Below, piece by piece: positions 34,228 to 43,297 of a DNA stretch of 64,000 nt. Below the pieces are notes generated by a model. That model did not search any database, was not told where the DNA came from, and saw nothing but the letters and a program-made list of their open reading frames with translations. A program made the translations under genes and the position numbers. Within the stretch, counting starts at the first letter, position 1. Every line of letters begins with the position of its first letter. Where the stretch lies: positions 1,612,001 to 1,676,000 of the forward strand of contig NZ_CANOOQ010000001.1 in assembly GCF_947568225.1 (NCBI RefSeq). Direction: 5' to 3'. The DNA comes from Faecalispora anaeroviscerum. GTDB lineage: Bacteria > Bacillota > Clostridia > Oscillospirales > Acutalibacteraceae.

Positions 34228-35742
34228 ATGAAAAAACCTTTGATTTTAATGATTCTCGACGGCTTTGGCATCGCCCCTGAATACGGCAACGCCATCATGG
34301 CCGCGAAAAAGCCGAATCTTGACCGTCTGTTCCGTGAAAACCCCCTTACCCAAATCGGTGCTTCCGGCCTGAATGTGGGCCTGCCAAACGGGCAGATGGG
34401 CAATTCTGAGGTTGGCCACACCAACATCGGCGCAGGCCGCATCGTGTATCAGGAATTGACGCGCATCACAAAAGAGATTGAAGACGGCGAGTTCTATCAA
34501 AACCCCGCTCTGATCAAGGCGGTTGCTGCCGCAAAAGCCAAAGGCACGGCGCTGCACCTGATCGGCCTGCTATCCGACGGCGGCGTTCACAGCCATAACG
34601 GCCATATGTATGCTCTGCTTGAGCTGGCCAAACGCCACGGCCTTTCCAAGGTGTACGTTCACGCGCTGCTCGACGGCCGCGATGTTCCCCCGTCCTCCGG
34701 CAAAGGCTTTGTAGAGGATTGCCTTGCAAAAATGCAGGAGATCGGCGTAGGCAAAATTGCAACGGTTGCCGGGCGCTACTACGCAATGGATCGCGATAAC
34801 CGCTGGGAGCGCGTCTCAAAGGCATATAACGCAATGGTGCTTGGCGAGGGCGTTCAGAATCCCGACCCCATAGCGGCCGTGGCAAAATCATATGAAGACG
34901 GTGTGACCGATGAATTTGTCTTGCCGGTTGTCTGCGGGCCGGAGGGCCGGATTTCCGCTGATGATTCCGTCATTTTCTTTAACTTCCGCCCCGACCGCGC
35001 CAGAGAGCTGACCCGTGCGTTTGTTGACCCCGATTTTACCGGGTTTGAGCGCGCCAAGGGCTTCTTCCCGCTCACCTACGTCTGCATGACGCAGTATGAC
35101 GCGACGATGCCGAACGTAGATGTCGCGTTCCACCCCCAGAGCCTGAAGAACACACTGGGAGAGTATCTTTCTGACCTCGGCATGACGCAGCTCCGTATTG
35201 CCGAAACGGAGAAATACGCGCACGTAACCTTCTTCTTTAACGGCGGCGTAGAGACGATATATCCCGGCGAGGACCGCGTGCTGATTAAATCTCCGGCGGT
35301 TGCCACGTATGACCTGCAGCCCGAAATGAGCGCATATGCCGTAACCGACGCACTGGTGGAGAAAATTGACAGCGGCTTGTACGATGTGATTATTCTGAAC
35401 TTTGCCAACTGCGACATGGTAGGACATACCGGCGTATTTGATGCGGCCAAGGCCGCGGTAGAAGCCGTTGACACCTGCGTAGGCCGCGTGATCGACGCAA
35501 TCGAGCGCATGCACGGCACCGCGATCATCACCGCGGACCACGGCAACGCTGAAAAGATGTACGAGGAGGATGGTTCTCCCTTTACCGCACATACCACAAA
35601 CCCCGTTCCGCTGTGCGTTGTCGGTTACCCGTGCAAACTTCGTGCAGACGGCAAGCTGGCGGATATAGCACCTACGATGCTCAAGATTCTCGGCCTGCCG
35701 CAGCCGGCTGAAATGACGGGTGAAAGCATGATTGTAGATTAG
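34228..35742 (+). CDS. gpmI: 2,3-bisphosphoglycerate-independent phosphoglycerate mutase
   Basis: A 504-residue manganese-dependent mutase that interconverts 3- and 2-phosphoglycerate. Motifs: MILDGFGIAPE, the nucleophile serine in NSEVGHTNIGAGRIV, VHALLDGRDVPPSSG, GRYYAMDRDNRWERV, FRPDRARELTRAF and the metal cluster VGHTGVFDAAKAAVEAVDTC with ADHGNAEKM. Length is typical of GpmI. It ends the glycolytic cluster; eno is not in the window. Confidence 0.97.
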   Translation: MKKPLILMILDGFGIAPEYGNAIMAAKKPNLDRLFRENPLTQIGASGLNVGLPNGQMGNSEVGHTNIGAGRIVYQELTRITKEIEDGEFYQNPALIKAVAAAKAKGTALHLIGLLSDGGVHSHNGHMYALLELAKRHGLSKVYVHALLDGRDVPPSSGKGFVEDCLAKMQEIGVGKIATVAGRYYAMDRDNRWERVSKAYNAMVLGEGVQNPDPIAAVAKSYEDGVTDEFVLPVVCGPEGRISADDSVIFFNFRPDRARELTRAFVDPDFTGFERAKGFFPLTYVCMTQYDATMPNVDVAFHPQSLKNTLGEYLSDLGMTQLRIAETEKYAHVTFFFNGGVETIYPGEDRVLIKSPAVATYDLQPEMSAYAVTDALVEKIDSGLYDVIILNFANCDMVGHTGVFDAAKAAVEAVDTCVGRVIDAIERMHGTAIITADHGNAEKMYEEDGSPFTAHTTNPVPLCVVGYPCKLRADGKLADIAPTMLKILGLPQPAEMTGESMIVD

Positions 35743-35770
35743 CTAATCTAATCAAATGATACGAAACAAA

Positions 35771-35814
35771 GAAACAGCAGAGGCTTTCCGATTTCGGAAA
35801 GCCTCTGCTGTTTC
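35771..35814. terminator. Terminator shared by gpmI and the minus-strand gene
   Basis: A 20-base stem (35771-35790 with 35795-35814) with a four-base loop. It lies between convergent genes and can act in both directions. Confidence 0.85.
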
Positions 35815-35829
35815 TTGTAAGTTAACGCT

Positions 35830-36252
35830 TTAATGCCGAAAGAAGCGGACTGTTGTATCAGTTTCCTCGTCATAAAAGTAAAAGGAGTTTTTCCCCAAAA
35901 CGACAATTGTGTTTTGGGCGGGATCATCCGCCTTGAGCAGATATAGATTTTCTTCCACATGCTCATAGGTTCCTTTCAATAAAACCTTCTCTTTATTACC
36001 ACTTTTTTCTTCTCGTTCCAACCTTTCGATTTGAAATTCATCGTGAAAAAATCGAGCATTATAATAGGTAGAGGAAAAGAACCTTGACTGATATAAGCCT
36101 TCAATTGTACCGGAAGGAGCAATCTGCTCTATCTTGTTCATCATGCCCAACACTAAGCACAAGAACAAAATAACTGTCAGTAAAAAGATTGGGAAAGGGA
36201 TAGTTTTATGATAAAACCGTAAAAAACGTTCTTTGAATGGAATTTTTCCCAT
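35830..36252 (-). CDS. Small membrane-anchored protein of unknown function
   Basis: A 140-residue protein with one N-terminal membrane segment (FPIFLLTVILFLCLVLGMM) and an extracytoplasmic domain predicted to be beta-rich (LYQSRFFSSTYYNARFFHDE ... LLKGTYEHVEENLYLLKADD). The C-terminal domain recalls small lipocalin-like or YcgS-like folds, but I do not assign a family. Start ATG 36252 follows AAGGAGGAG. It lies in the AT-rich block with the BlaI/M56 genes, but has no operator-like palindrome of its own. Confidence 0.65.
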   Translation of the reverse strand: MGKIPFKERFLRFYHKTIPFPIFLLTVILFLCLVLGMMNKIEQIAPSGTIEGLYQSRFFSSTYYNARFFHDEFQIERLEREEKSGNKEKVLLKGTYEHVEENLYLLKADDPAQNTIVVLGKNSFYFYDEETDTTVRFFRH

Positions 36253-36395
36253 CTAAAACTCCTCCTTGATAAAATCGAGGGAATTTAATTTTGTTTCGCC
36301 ATACTTAACTGGAACACATCAAACAGTCCATATAGATTTAAAGCAATTTAAGTAAATAGACATTCCTATTGCCTTAAAAAATCAAGTATAAATTA

Positions 36396-37010
36396 TCATA
36401 CTTTTTTTGCCCAATACTCATTACTATACTCAGTGGACGGATACATTGTCATATATAACGTAGTCTTGCCGGTCTTAATATTGGTTCGGTAAATTTCTGC
36501 CTGTCGAACCTCCATCTTTTTGCTCACATATAGCTTAAAATAATCTGTTTTATTATCTGCTGTCGCAAAACAACCTGTTCTTCCGGAACTACTAACAACA
36601 CCTAATTCAATATTAATATTTATAAGTTTATAAGGCTTTGAGAAACTAACTGAAGCGCCAATTGACGGCCCCCCTTCATTAAGCCAATAAAATCCTCCAC
36701 CTGAAGGAAATCGTGTACCACCTTTCGGCTGACCACCTGCATACCCGCCCTTAGTAACATATTTCGTTTGAACATACTTTGTGTCATAGGTATAATCTCG
36801 ATCACCTGAAGCCAACTGATACTGCCCCTGCAAAGAAGCAATTTTGGCATCCACTTGACGTTGTATGTCTGCATCACGCTCTTCTTGAGAGGTCACGACC
36901 TTATTTACAAGTGGCTTTTCTGTTTGTGCAGCATAGGATGAAAAAGATATTGAACTAAACGCGACCGCCAGAGTGAGAACTAACGCTGAAAATCTTCGCA
37001 TCTTATCCAT
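36396..37010 (-). CDS. Secreted protein of unknown function, possible BlaI-regulon member
   Basis: A 204-residue protein with a signal peptide (FSALVLTLAVAFSSISFSSY, cleavage near YAAQ). A charged helical stretch (SQEERDADIQRQVDAKIASL) follows, then a beta-rich C-terminal domain (PSIGASVSFSKPYKLININI ... RTGCFATADNKTDYFKLYVS). I do not recognise the family. Codon use and AT-richness match the neighbouring BlaI/M56 genes. Its promoter carries a palindrome close to the blaI operator, so it may be controlled by that repressor. Confidence 0.65.
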   Translation of the reverse strand: MDKMRRFSALVLTLAVAFSSISFSSYAAQTEKPLVNKVVTSQEERDADIQRQVDAKIASLQGQYQLASGDRDYTYDTKYVQTKYVTKGGYAGGQPKGGTRFPSGGGFYWLNEGGPSIGASVSFSKPYKLININIELGVVSSSGRTGCFATADNKTDYFKLYVSKKMEVRQAEIYRTNIKTGKTTLYMTMYPSTEYSNEYWAKKV

Positions 37011-37057
37011 GATTGAGTTCTTATTTTATTGTTTGAAAAGCAGCTTTTCTAAATAAA

Positions 37058-37086
37058 ATAATATCAGTATTATTAAATAATGTCAA
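37058..37086 (-). promoter_or_regulatory. Promoter with BlaI-type palindrome before the secreted protein gene
   Basis: TTGACA (37086-37081), 17 bases, TATTAT (37063-37058) on the minus strand. The spacer holds the palindrome ATTATTAAATAAT (37069-37081), whose half-site ATTATT recurs in the palindrome before blaI. Confidence 0.65.
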
Positions 37087-37127
37087 TATCATCATATAAA
37101 TTATATACAAATCAATAAATCATATTT

Positions 37128-37350
37128 TTATTTCACTGGAATCCAATCCGTCAACCAATCTGTATACGTAACAGACCACAAGCGTTTTTGCTTAATGCCA
37201 TTATGCTGTCTATATACCCATCTCTTTTGTTCAGAAAACAATGTGATATTCGAACTATTTTTTACATTTTATGTCAGACGTAGCATAAGCCGGAAAGACC
37301 AAAGACATCAATGCTATTAGTACAGCAAAGATCGATACTGCTCTTTTCAT
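37128..37350 (-). pseudogene. Tiny secreted-peptide gene with a 1-nt frameshift
   Basis: ATG 37350 follows TAGGAG and lies only ten bases after the M56 protease stop. The first frame encodes a clean signal peptide (MKRAVSIFAVLIALMSLVFP, ending YATSD) and stops after 31 codons at TAG, right after a run of six A (37263-37258). In the frame reached by losing one A, the reading continues for 44 codons (NSSNITLFSEQKRW ... WLTDWIPVK) to TAA at 37130-37128. This is a ~73-residue secreted protein broken by one base, a sequencing error in a homopolymer, or a phase-variable gene. The C-terminal tryptophan-rich part is not assigned to a family. Confidence 0.6.
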
Positions 37351-37360
37351 TCGTATTCTC

Positions 37361-38464
37361 CTACTTCTGTATAATTTTTAAACTGGTATAAGGTTCATCT
37401 GTCAGATCCTCCTTAGAAATTGTACCGAAGGATTCACCATTAATATACAGTTCTAAGGTTCCGTTTTGGTTCCGCTGAATATAGGCGTTCTGAGCGGTGA
37501 TTGTAATGGTTTCTCCGGTATTGCCAAAAGGCGGATCATACGCCGGCTGAAGTATCACAAGATAAGAAAGAAAAAAAAGGAGAATGGCAAAAATGTTGGA
37601 GAGGATTGTTTGTTTTCGCTTCTTACGAGTATCCATAGAAAGCACCAGATGAAATCTCTGCCCAATAAAGCCGCCCGCTTCCGGTTTCATAAGGGCGGCT
37701 GTGTTGATAGAAGCTCTTTGTTTTGTATTTTTCAGCTGCATTGCAGCATGCAGAATAGCCTCCAAATAACCGATTCGTTCCCGGGCATTCAAATTCTGCG
37801 AGATTGAGACATCACAGCGCAGCTCCAGCAAATTTTCAAGCTCGCGCTGAAAAATATATAGCACAGGATTCCACCAGAACACGGCGGTGAGAAGCAGATA
37901 GAAAATTTTAATGAATAAGTCGTGATTTTTAAAGTGCTGATATTCATGCCTTAGAATGAATTCCAATTCTTCATCGGTTGCGGTAAGCTGCGGCATATAA
38001 ATATAGGCCTTGAAAAAGCCCGTAACTTTTGGGACATCCACTTCAGGGGAAACCATTATTTTTGCTTTATGGAGCCGAAGCCTGCGGGCGACACGTTCTA
38101 CCTGTTCGTCCGATACACAGCGGTAGCTCATTAACTTTTTTCTTTCATCCCTATATACAATCAGGCTTTTGAAAAGGAAGAGGATACTCCCCGCCCCCCA
38201 TACAACTCCCAGAAACACATTCATTTGAGTGGAAGAAAGCCAATCTAAGAGTGATGGCAGAATACGATATGAAACAATAACAAATGCAAACGTAAAATCC
38301 AACGGGAGAAACAGACGAACGATACTGAGCAAAGTCAGCAAAAGAAGAAGGGCAATGCCGTTGTTTTTTAAAAAACCGGTATTGCGGCGAAAAATTGCAA
38401 TGATTACGATTGCAGCATTAAAAAACACCACTGCACTAATCAATGAATATACACTGATTCCCAT
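37361..38464 (-). CDS. M56 family metallopeptidase (BlaR1/MecR1-like sensor)
   Basis: A 367-residue membrane protein. Four or five hydrophobic segments surround the zinc protease motif HEYQH (residues 173-177), and a downstream glutamate lies in the ENLLELRCD block. After a last membrane segment (ILLFFLSYLVILQP) only about 55 extracellular residues remain. There is no penicillin-binding sensor domain as in BlaR1/MecR1, so the signal is not a beta-lactam by that route. It follows the BlaI gene by four bases and should cleave or inactivate it on stimulus. The secreted-peptide gene follows at once. Confidence 0.9.
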   Translation of the reverse strand: MGISVYSLISAVVFFNAAIVIIAIFRRNTGFLKNNGIALLLLLTLLSIVRLFLPLDFTFAFVIVSYRILPSLLDWLSSTQMNVFLGVVWGAGSILFLFKSLIVYRDERKKLMSYRCVSDEQVERVARRLRLHKAKIMVSPEVDVPKVTGFFKAYIYMPQLTATDEELEFILRHEYQHFKNHDLFIKIFYLLLTAVFWWNPVLYIFQRELENLLELRCDVSISQNLNARERIGYLEAILHAAMQLKNTKQRASINTAALMKPEAGGFIGQRFHLVLSMDTRKKRKQTILSNIFAILLFFLSYLVILQPAYDPPFGNTGETITITAQNAYIQRNQNGTLELYINGESFGTISKEDLTDEPYTSLKIIQK

Positions 38465-38468
38465 CCCC

Positions 38469-38849
38469 TTACTTTAATTCCTCCTTTTTCTTTTCAATCA
38501 TTCTTTCAAGCTCCAACAGAGTGTCCATTGTTATGCTCTCATCTCTAAAAAGCGCTGAGAAGAACGTAGTAGAATTGACTTTTCTTGCAGCATCAGACAA
38601 AAACTCCGCATAAAAATCTTCCTGTGAAATGCTCGGTTCAAAAGTGCGGCCAAATCCTTTTCCAGCGCGAATAAAACCGGCTTCACGGATTGCCTCTTTT
38701 CGTAATAAGCTATTTAGAAGAATATGAATTGAACTATCTTTCCAGGTTTTATCCGGTGGAGATAAGTCGACAATTTCTGTACGCGATAAAGGCCGCCCTT
38801 CTTTCCAGAGAACATCCATTATTTCTGTTTCGTTTTTAGTAAGTTCCAT
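38469..38849 (-). CDS. BlaI/MecI/CopY family transcriptional repressor
   Basis: A 126-residue winged-helix repressor. Motifs: LTKNETEIMDVLWKEGRPLS, RTEIVDL, the recognition helix region WKDSSIHILLNSLLRKEAI, and a C-terminal dimerisation part ending with charged helices (ELERMIEKKKEELK). Family members dissociate from operators after proteolysis triggered by the M56 sensor. It is first in a minus-strand operon with the M56 gene. A palindrome overlaps its own promoter (autoregulation). Confidence 0.92.
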   Translation of the reverse strand: MELTKNETEIMDVLWKEGRPLSRTEIVDLSPPDKTWKDSSIHILLNSLLRKEAIREAGFIRAGKGFGRTFEPSISQEDFYAEFLSDAARKVNSTTFFSALFRDESITMDTLLELERMIEKKKEELK

Positions 38850-38860
38850 TGAATCACCCC

Positions 38861-38901
38861 TATTATTTTAAATAATATAATTATAATCTCATATAAGTCA
38901 A
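38861..38901 (-). promoter_or_regulatory. Promoter and palindromic operator of the BlaI/M56 operon
   Basis: TTGACT (38901-38896), 18 bases, TATTAT (38877-38872) on the minus strand. A perfect palindrome TATTATTTTAAATAATA (38861-38877) overlaps the -10, as expected for BlaI autorepression. It shares ATTATT half-sites with the palindrome at 37069-37081. Confidence 0.65.
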
Positions 38902-38960
38902 CTATTTTCTATAATTTTTAAATCAATATTGCTCTTTTCATAAAATGCGGAACAAAGGAA

Positions 38961-39000
38961 GAGAACGAAAAGTACAGGTTAACCTATACTTTTCGTTCTC
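38961..39000. terminator. Terminator after the serine hydrolase gene
   Basis: A 14-base stem GAGAACGAAAAGTA (38961-38974) paired with 38987-39000. Lies between the minus-strand serine hydrolase stop and the blaI promoter. Confidence 0.7.
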
Positions 39001-39029
39001 TCTTCGAATTACATAACCACGGCAAATTT

Positions 39030-40847
39030 TCACTCACTGGCCTCTAAATCCAGTTTACCGCTGGCCTTTGGAACGGCAATGCGGCGCAGGTAGCCGGGCA
39101 CGCGCTCGCCGCCGAGGCGCTCTGAGAGGAGTTTTTCCATATTGCCGCCGGAATTCCCCAGTAAATCTGCAAGAAGCTTCGCAGCGTTGTCAACGGACGG
39201 AATCTCCTGAAAGCGAACCAGAATGCGTTCCCCGCTGAAAATAAATTTCATCACGCGGGTATTCGGCGTTTCAAGGAAAGAGAGGTACAGCTTTAAAACC
39301 GGCCGGCCATCCTCGTCGCGGGTCAGGCGCGCCATATTTCCAGTAACATAAAATTCTCCGTTGATGTTCAGCACGCTGCGTCGCGGCTCACCGTCCAGCC
39401 CGGCACGAATGGTCTGCCTTTCGGTTCCGTCTGAAAACTCGATCGTGCAAAAATCGGGTGCGAACGCGAACGATACCCGCTGAATCGCGGGAAGAAAACT
39501 GTCCTTTTCCACAGAGAAGATAAACGGCAGAATCGTTCCATATGGGTTTTCCAGCATATAAGAACGGCCGTTGATCCATTTGGCGTCCGCACTGAGCTGC
39601 GGTACGGAACGCTGCGGAAACAGTGCATATTCCACCCGTTCCAACAGCGTGCGCCGCCTGCGCACCGGGATGGTATCTGGAAACAACGCAAGCGAAGTCT
39701 CTGTCTTTTTCAGAGAGCGCGCAGCTCCTAAATTCTCCGGAAGCGGAAACGCGGAAAAGCCCTCACTACTTCCGAAATACTTCTGGATTACTTCGGCGCT
39801 TTTATCCACAAACAGGCCATGGCTGCCGCTTGTAATCGCAATCACCGCATCGATTTGCGGGATCACAACCACATACTGGCCGAACACACCGTTAAACTGG
39901 TAGGCCCCCGGAATGGGAAACTCCCACAGGTGGTAGCCGTAGGCTGTTTCATGCTCGCCCATCAGGGTACGCATTCCCATATCCGTCGATTCCGCAATCC
40001 ACTGCTCCGAGAGCAGATGACGAGGCTCACCATCTACCGTCCACAGGCCTTTTTGCAGATACAGCTGGCCCAGCTTCGCCATATCCTCGGGCCGCAGGAA
40101 CAAGCCCCAGCCGCCCTTTTCAACCCCCATAGGGCAGCGCTCCCACACCACATGGTCGATGCCGAGCGGCTCAAACAGGCGGGGCTGAAGATAATCCACC
40201 AGCCCCTGCCCTGTTTTTCGCTGAATCAGCGCGCTGAGAAGGTAGGAATTCATGCTGTTGTACGTGAATTTTTCACCGGGCTCATACGCGCAGTCCGACG
40301 CAAGGTAGGACCTGAGCCAATCGCGTTCAAACACGCTGTTCGCCTCGTTAAATCGAATGCCGGACGTCATGTTCAGCAGGTGGCGCACAGTAATCTGCTC
40401 CACCCTGCGTTTCCGAAAGGGCACAGGCGGCATTTTATCTGAAAATAGCTCGGCAATCCGGTCATCCAGCGTAAACAGGCCTTCTTCGACCGCCATGCCT
40501 ACCGCCATCGCAGTGACGGATTTCGAGAGCGAATACACCATCTGCGCATAAATGCCCGAATAGGGCCTCCAATGCGCCTGTGCGATCAGCTTGCCGTGGC
40601 GCAGGATCACAATGCTGTGCACCTTGATGTCCGGGCAAGCGTCCAGTTCACGAAGAAAACGCTCCAGATACGCCGAAGAAACCCCTTGGGTCTCCGGCGT
40701 AGAACGCGGCAAGGGCCGGCGGGAAAGCCCTGCGGGATACCGCGGCTTTTCCGGAACAAACGGACCCGGCGAAAGATGGCGCAGCTCGCCGCGCATCCCT
40801 TTTCGCACCGCATCCACGGCCTTAAACTGCGCTCTCAAATCAATCAT
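39030..40847 (-). CDS. Serine hydrolase, beta-lactamase class C family, with C-terminal extension
   Basis: A 605-residue protein of the serine beta-lactamase/esterase EstB-like family. The active-site serine-lysine pair is in VYSLSKSVTAM, the tyrosine motif in FTYNSMNSYLL, and the third block lies near YGYHLWEFPIPGAYQFNG. The last ~200 residues form a beta-rich DUF-like domain (RRTLLERVEYALFPQRS onward). No signal peptide is seen, so it is probably cytoplasmic and its substrate is unknown. It overlaps the cinA stop by four bases and so shares its operon. Confidence 0.85.
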   Translation of the reverse strand: MIDLRAQFKAVDAVRKGMRGELRHLSPGPFVPEKPRYPAGLSRRPLPRSTPETQGVSSAYLERFLRELDACPDIKVHSIVILRHGKLIAQAHWRPYSGIYAQMVYSLSKSVTAMAVGMAVEEGLFTLDDRIAELFSDKMPPVPFRKRRVEQITVRHLLNMTSGIRFNEANSVFERDWLRSYLASDCAYEPGEKFTYNSMNSYLLSALIQRKTGQGLVDYLQPRLFEPLGIDHVVWERCPMGVEKGGWGLFLRPEDMAKLGQLYLQKGLWTVDGEPRHLLSEQWIAESTDMGMRTLMGEHETAYGYHLWEFPIPGAYQFNGVFGQYVVVIPQIDAVIAITSGSHGLFVDKSAEVIQKYFGSSEGFSAFPLPENLGAARSLKKTETSLALFPDTIPVRRRRTLLERVEYALFPQRSVPQLSADAKWINGRSYMLENPYGTILPFIFSVEKDSFLPAIQRVSFAFAPDFCTIEFSDGTERQTIRAGLDGEPRRSVLNINGEFYVTGNMARLTRDEDGRPVLKLYLSFLETPNTRVMKFIFSGERILVRFQEIPSVDNAAKLLADLLGNSGGNMEKLLSERLGGERVPGYLRRIAVPKASGKLDLEASE

Positions 40848-42088
40848 AAGGGGAGCTCCTCCAGACGGCGGCGAACCATATCCAGCGCAAAGGAAGCCGC
40901 CGTGTATCTGTAATAGCCGCGGGGACGGCGATGACTGAATACCTTTACCTTGCGCACCACGGTACCGGCTTTGTCACAGAGCCCCACATAGATCAGCCCG
41001 ACGGGCTTTTCTTCGGTGCCGCCGTCCGGCCCGGCGATGCCGGTAATGCCGATACCGATGTCGCTGCCAGCCTTTTTGCGCACACCCTCGGCCATGGCGG
41101 CCGCAACCTCTTCGCTCACCGCTCCATGGTGTTCGAGCAGTTCTTCCGGAACGTCGAGCAGCAGAGTTTTAATGCGGTTTGCATAGGTGACCGCGCCCAT
41201 TTCAAACACCTGGGAAGAACCGGGAATATCCGTAATCCGCTTGGCAAGGAGCCCGCCGGAGCAAGATTCCGCCGTCGCAATTGTCATTTTTCTTTCACTC
41301 AGAAGATTCACCGCTAACTGTTCGAGGCTGTCTACATTAATGCCGTACACGCAGTCGCCAATCCGCTCGCGAATGCGCTCCGCAACGGGGCGGCACATCT
41401 CCTCCGCCTTCTCCGCACTCTCCGCCTTTGCGGTGACGCGAACATACATTTCGCCTTCCTTCGCATACGTTGCCACCGTGGGGTTCGCGGCATCCGTCAT
41501 GTCGGAGAGCATCTCCGCCACGGCGCCCTCGCCCTGACCGAACACATGCACATTCATTGAAAAAATACTTGCATTTTCCCGCTTCATTAAAAACGGAATT
41601 CCGTAATTTTGCAGCATGGGAACCAGCTCTGAGGGGGGCCCGGGGAACATCATAATGATTTTCCCCTCTTTGGTTTCCACCGCGCAGCCCGGCGCGGTGC
41701 CACGGTCGTTCAGCAGAACGGTAGAGCCCTCCGGCAGCATCGCCTGCTTCATTTGATTCTGGCCCATATATCTGCCGTTAAAATGCTCCTTCAGGCGCTG
41801 CAGACTCTCTTCGTGCAGTACCAAACGCGCACCGGCACATTCAGCGATGGCCTCTTTCGTCAGGTCGTCCTCCGTCGGGCCAAGGCCCCCTGTGGTGATG
41901 ACCAGATCACTGCGTTCGAGCGCGCAGGTGAGCGCATCCTTCAGGCGGCCGTTGTTATCTCCCACCGTACAGGAAAACATCATATCGATTCCCAGCTCGG
42001 ACAAAGCCCGCGCCACATAGGAAGCATCGGTATTAATGACCTGACCGAGCAGAAGCTCGGTTCCTACTGATATGATTTCCGCTTTCAT
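40844..42088 (-). CDS. cinA: CinA family nicotinamide-nucleotide amidohydrolase / competence-damage protein
   Basis: A 414-residue two-domain protein. The N-terminal MoCF-like domain (GTELLLGQVINTDASYVARA, TTGGLGPTEDDLTKEAIAE) is followed by a C-terminal amidohydrolase domain (IATAESCSGGLLAKRITDIP, ITGIAGPDGGTEEKPVGLIY). It recycles NMN and, by name, has been linked to competence and DNA damage. Length matches Gram-positive CinA. recA is not next to it here; the downstream gene is the serine hydrolase. Confidence 0.95.
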   Translation of the reverse strand: MKAEIISVGTELLLGQVINTDASYVARALSELGIDMMFSCTVGDNNGRLKDALTCALERSDLVITTGGLGPTEDDLTKEAIAECAGARLVLHEESLQRLKEHFNGRYMGQNQMKQAMLPEGSTVLLNDRGTAPGCAVETKEGKIIMMFPGPPSELVPMLQNYGIPFLMKRENASIFSMNVHVFGQGEGAVAEMLSDMTDAANPTVATYAKEGEMYVRVTAKAESAEKAEEMCRPVAERIRERIGDCVYGINVDSLEQLAVNLLSERKMTIATAESCSGGLLAKRITDIPGSSQVFEMGAVTYANRIKTLLLDVPEELLEHHGAVSEEVAAAMAEGVRKKAGSDIGIGITGIAGPDGGTEEKPVGLIYVGLCDKAGTVVRKVKVFSHRRPRGYYRYTAASFALDMVRRRLEELPL

Positions 42089-42103
42089 ACTATTGGCATC
42101 TCC

Positions 42104-43288
42104 TTATTCTCCTGAATGAAAAAATCCGATTTTAGTCAATTTGATTTGCGAAATACATTCGTCGATCAGCGCGTCGGCATCAAGCTGCTGCTCTGCCTGC
42201 TCTACAAAATAGAGGTTTGGCTTCGTACGGGGGTGCTTTGGCGTAAACACCGTGCAGCAATCCTCGAACGGCTGAATCGAAATTTCAAAGGTATCAATTT
42301 TGCGGGAAATCGCGATGATCTCCGTTTTATCCATACCGATCAGCGGACGAAACACCGGCATATTCACGGCCGCTTCGGTACAGGCGATGGCCCGCATTGT
42401 CTGGCTGGCCACCTGCCCCAGGCTCTCGCCGGTAATCAGCGCCTCGCTGCCCGAATCTAACGCAATCCGCTCTGCGATACGCATCATGAACCGGCGCATG
42501 ATAATTGTAAAAAGCTCCTCGGGGCATTTCGCCATGATTTCTTCCTGAATATGCGCGAAGGGAACCACGCGAAGAATCATGCGGCCCGAATAGTCGCTGA
42601 CCTTCGTCAGCAGGTCGACCACCTTCTGCTCCGCGCGCTCGCTCGTATAGGGAGGGCTGGCAAAATGAACGGGAACCAGCTCCACGCCGCGTTTTGCCAT
42701 GCACCACGCCGCAACGGGGCTGTCGATTCCGCCGGAAATCAGCAGTGCCGCTCTTCCGCCCGTGCCGACGGGGATTCCGCCCGCGCCGGGAATGGAGCTG
42801 CCGTGGATATATGCGCCAAAATCCCGCACTTCTACCATCACCACTAGATCGGGATGATGAACATCAACCGTCAGGTGGGAAAAGTTCTCCATTATATATG
42901 CCCCGACTTCGGCAGAAATTTCAGGGGATTTGAGAGGAAAGCTTTTGTCGGAGCGTTTGCTTTCCACCTTAAAGGTTTTCGCCCGGTTCAATTCATCACT
43001 GAGGTACTCTCCGCACGCGGCGAAAATGGAATCCATTTTCTTTTCGGCCACACATGCGCGTGAAAATGCCGCAATGCCAAATATTTTGCCCACCTTCTGG
43101 GCGACCTCATCCAGATCCTCTTCCCCTTTGGGAGAAATGGTGATGGTAGACTGCGCCACCCGGATGTCGAAATTGCCGAACCGACCGATGCGGTGGCGAA
43201 TATTCCGAACGAGCGATGCCTCAAAATTCTTTCGGTTCAGGCCTTTGAGCACCAGCTCGCCCAGCTTGATTAAAATGATCTCTCTCAT
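42104..43288 (-). CDS. thiI: tRNA 4-thiouridine synthetase
   Basis: A 394-residue ThiI with an NFLD-THUMP N-terminus (EIILIKLGELVLKGLNRKNF) and a PP-loop ATPase domain (ALLISGGIDSPVAAWCMAKR). The C-terminal rhodanese domain found in enteric ThiI is absent, as in most Firmicutes, so the cysteine desulfurase gene immediately upstream likely feeds sulfur directly. It makes s4U8 in tRNA and contributes to thiamine-thiazole synthesis in some species. It starts nine bases after that gene. Confidence 0.95.
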   Translation of the reverse strand: MREIILIKLGELVLKGLNRKNFEASLVRNIRHRIGRFGNFDIRVAQSTITISPKGEEDLDEVAQKVGKIFGIAAFSRACVAEKKMDSIFAACGEYLSDELNRAKTFKVESKRSDKSFPLKSPEISAEVGAYIMENFSHLTVDVHHPDLVVMVEVRDFGAYIHGSSIPGAGGIPVGTGGRAALLISGGIDSPVAAWCMAKRGVELVPVHFASPPYTSERAEQKVVDLLTKVSDYSGRMILRVVPFAHIQEEIMAKCPEELFTIIMRRFMMRIAERIALDSGSEALITGESLGQVASQTMRAIACTEAAVNMPVFRPLIGMDKTEIIAISRKIDTFEISIQPFEDCCTVFTPKHPRTKPNLYFVEQAEQQLDADALIDECISQIKLTKIGFFHSGE

Positions 43289-43297
43289 ATAAACTCC

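Noticed and set aside
38469..39030. Beta-lactam resistance operon
   Set aside because: The M56 protein lacks the penicillin-binding sensor domain and no penicillinase gene is attached; the serine hydrolase belongs to the cinA operon.
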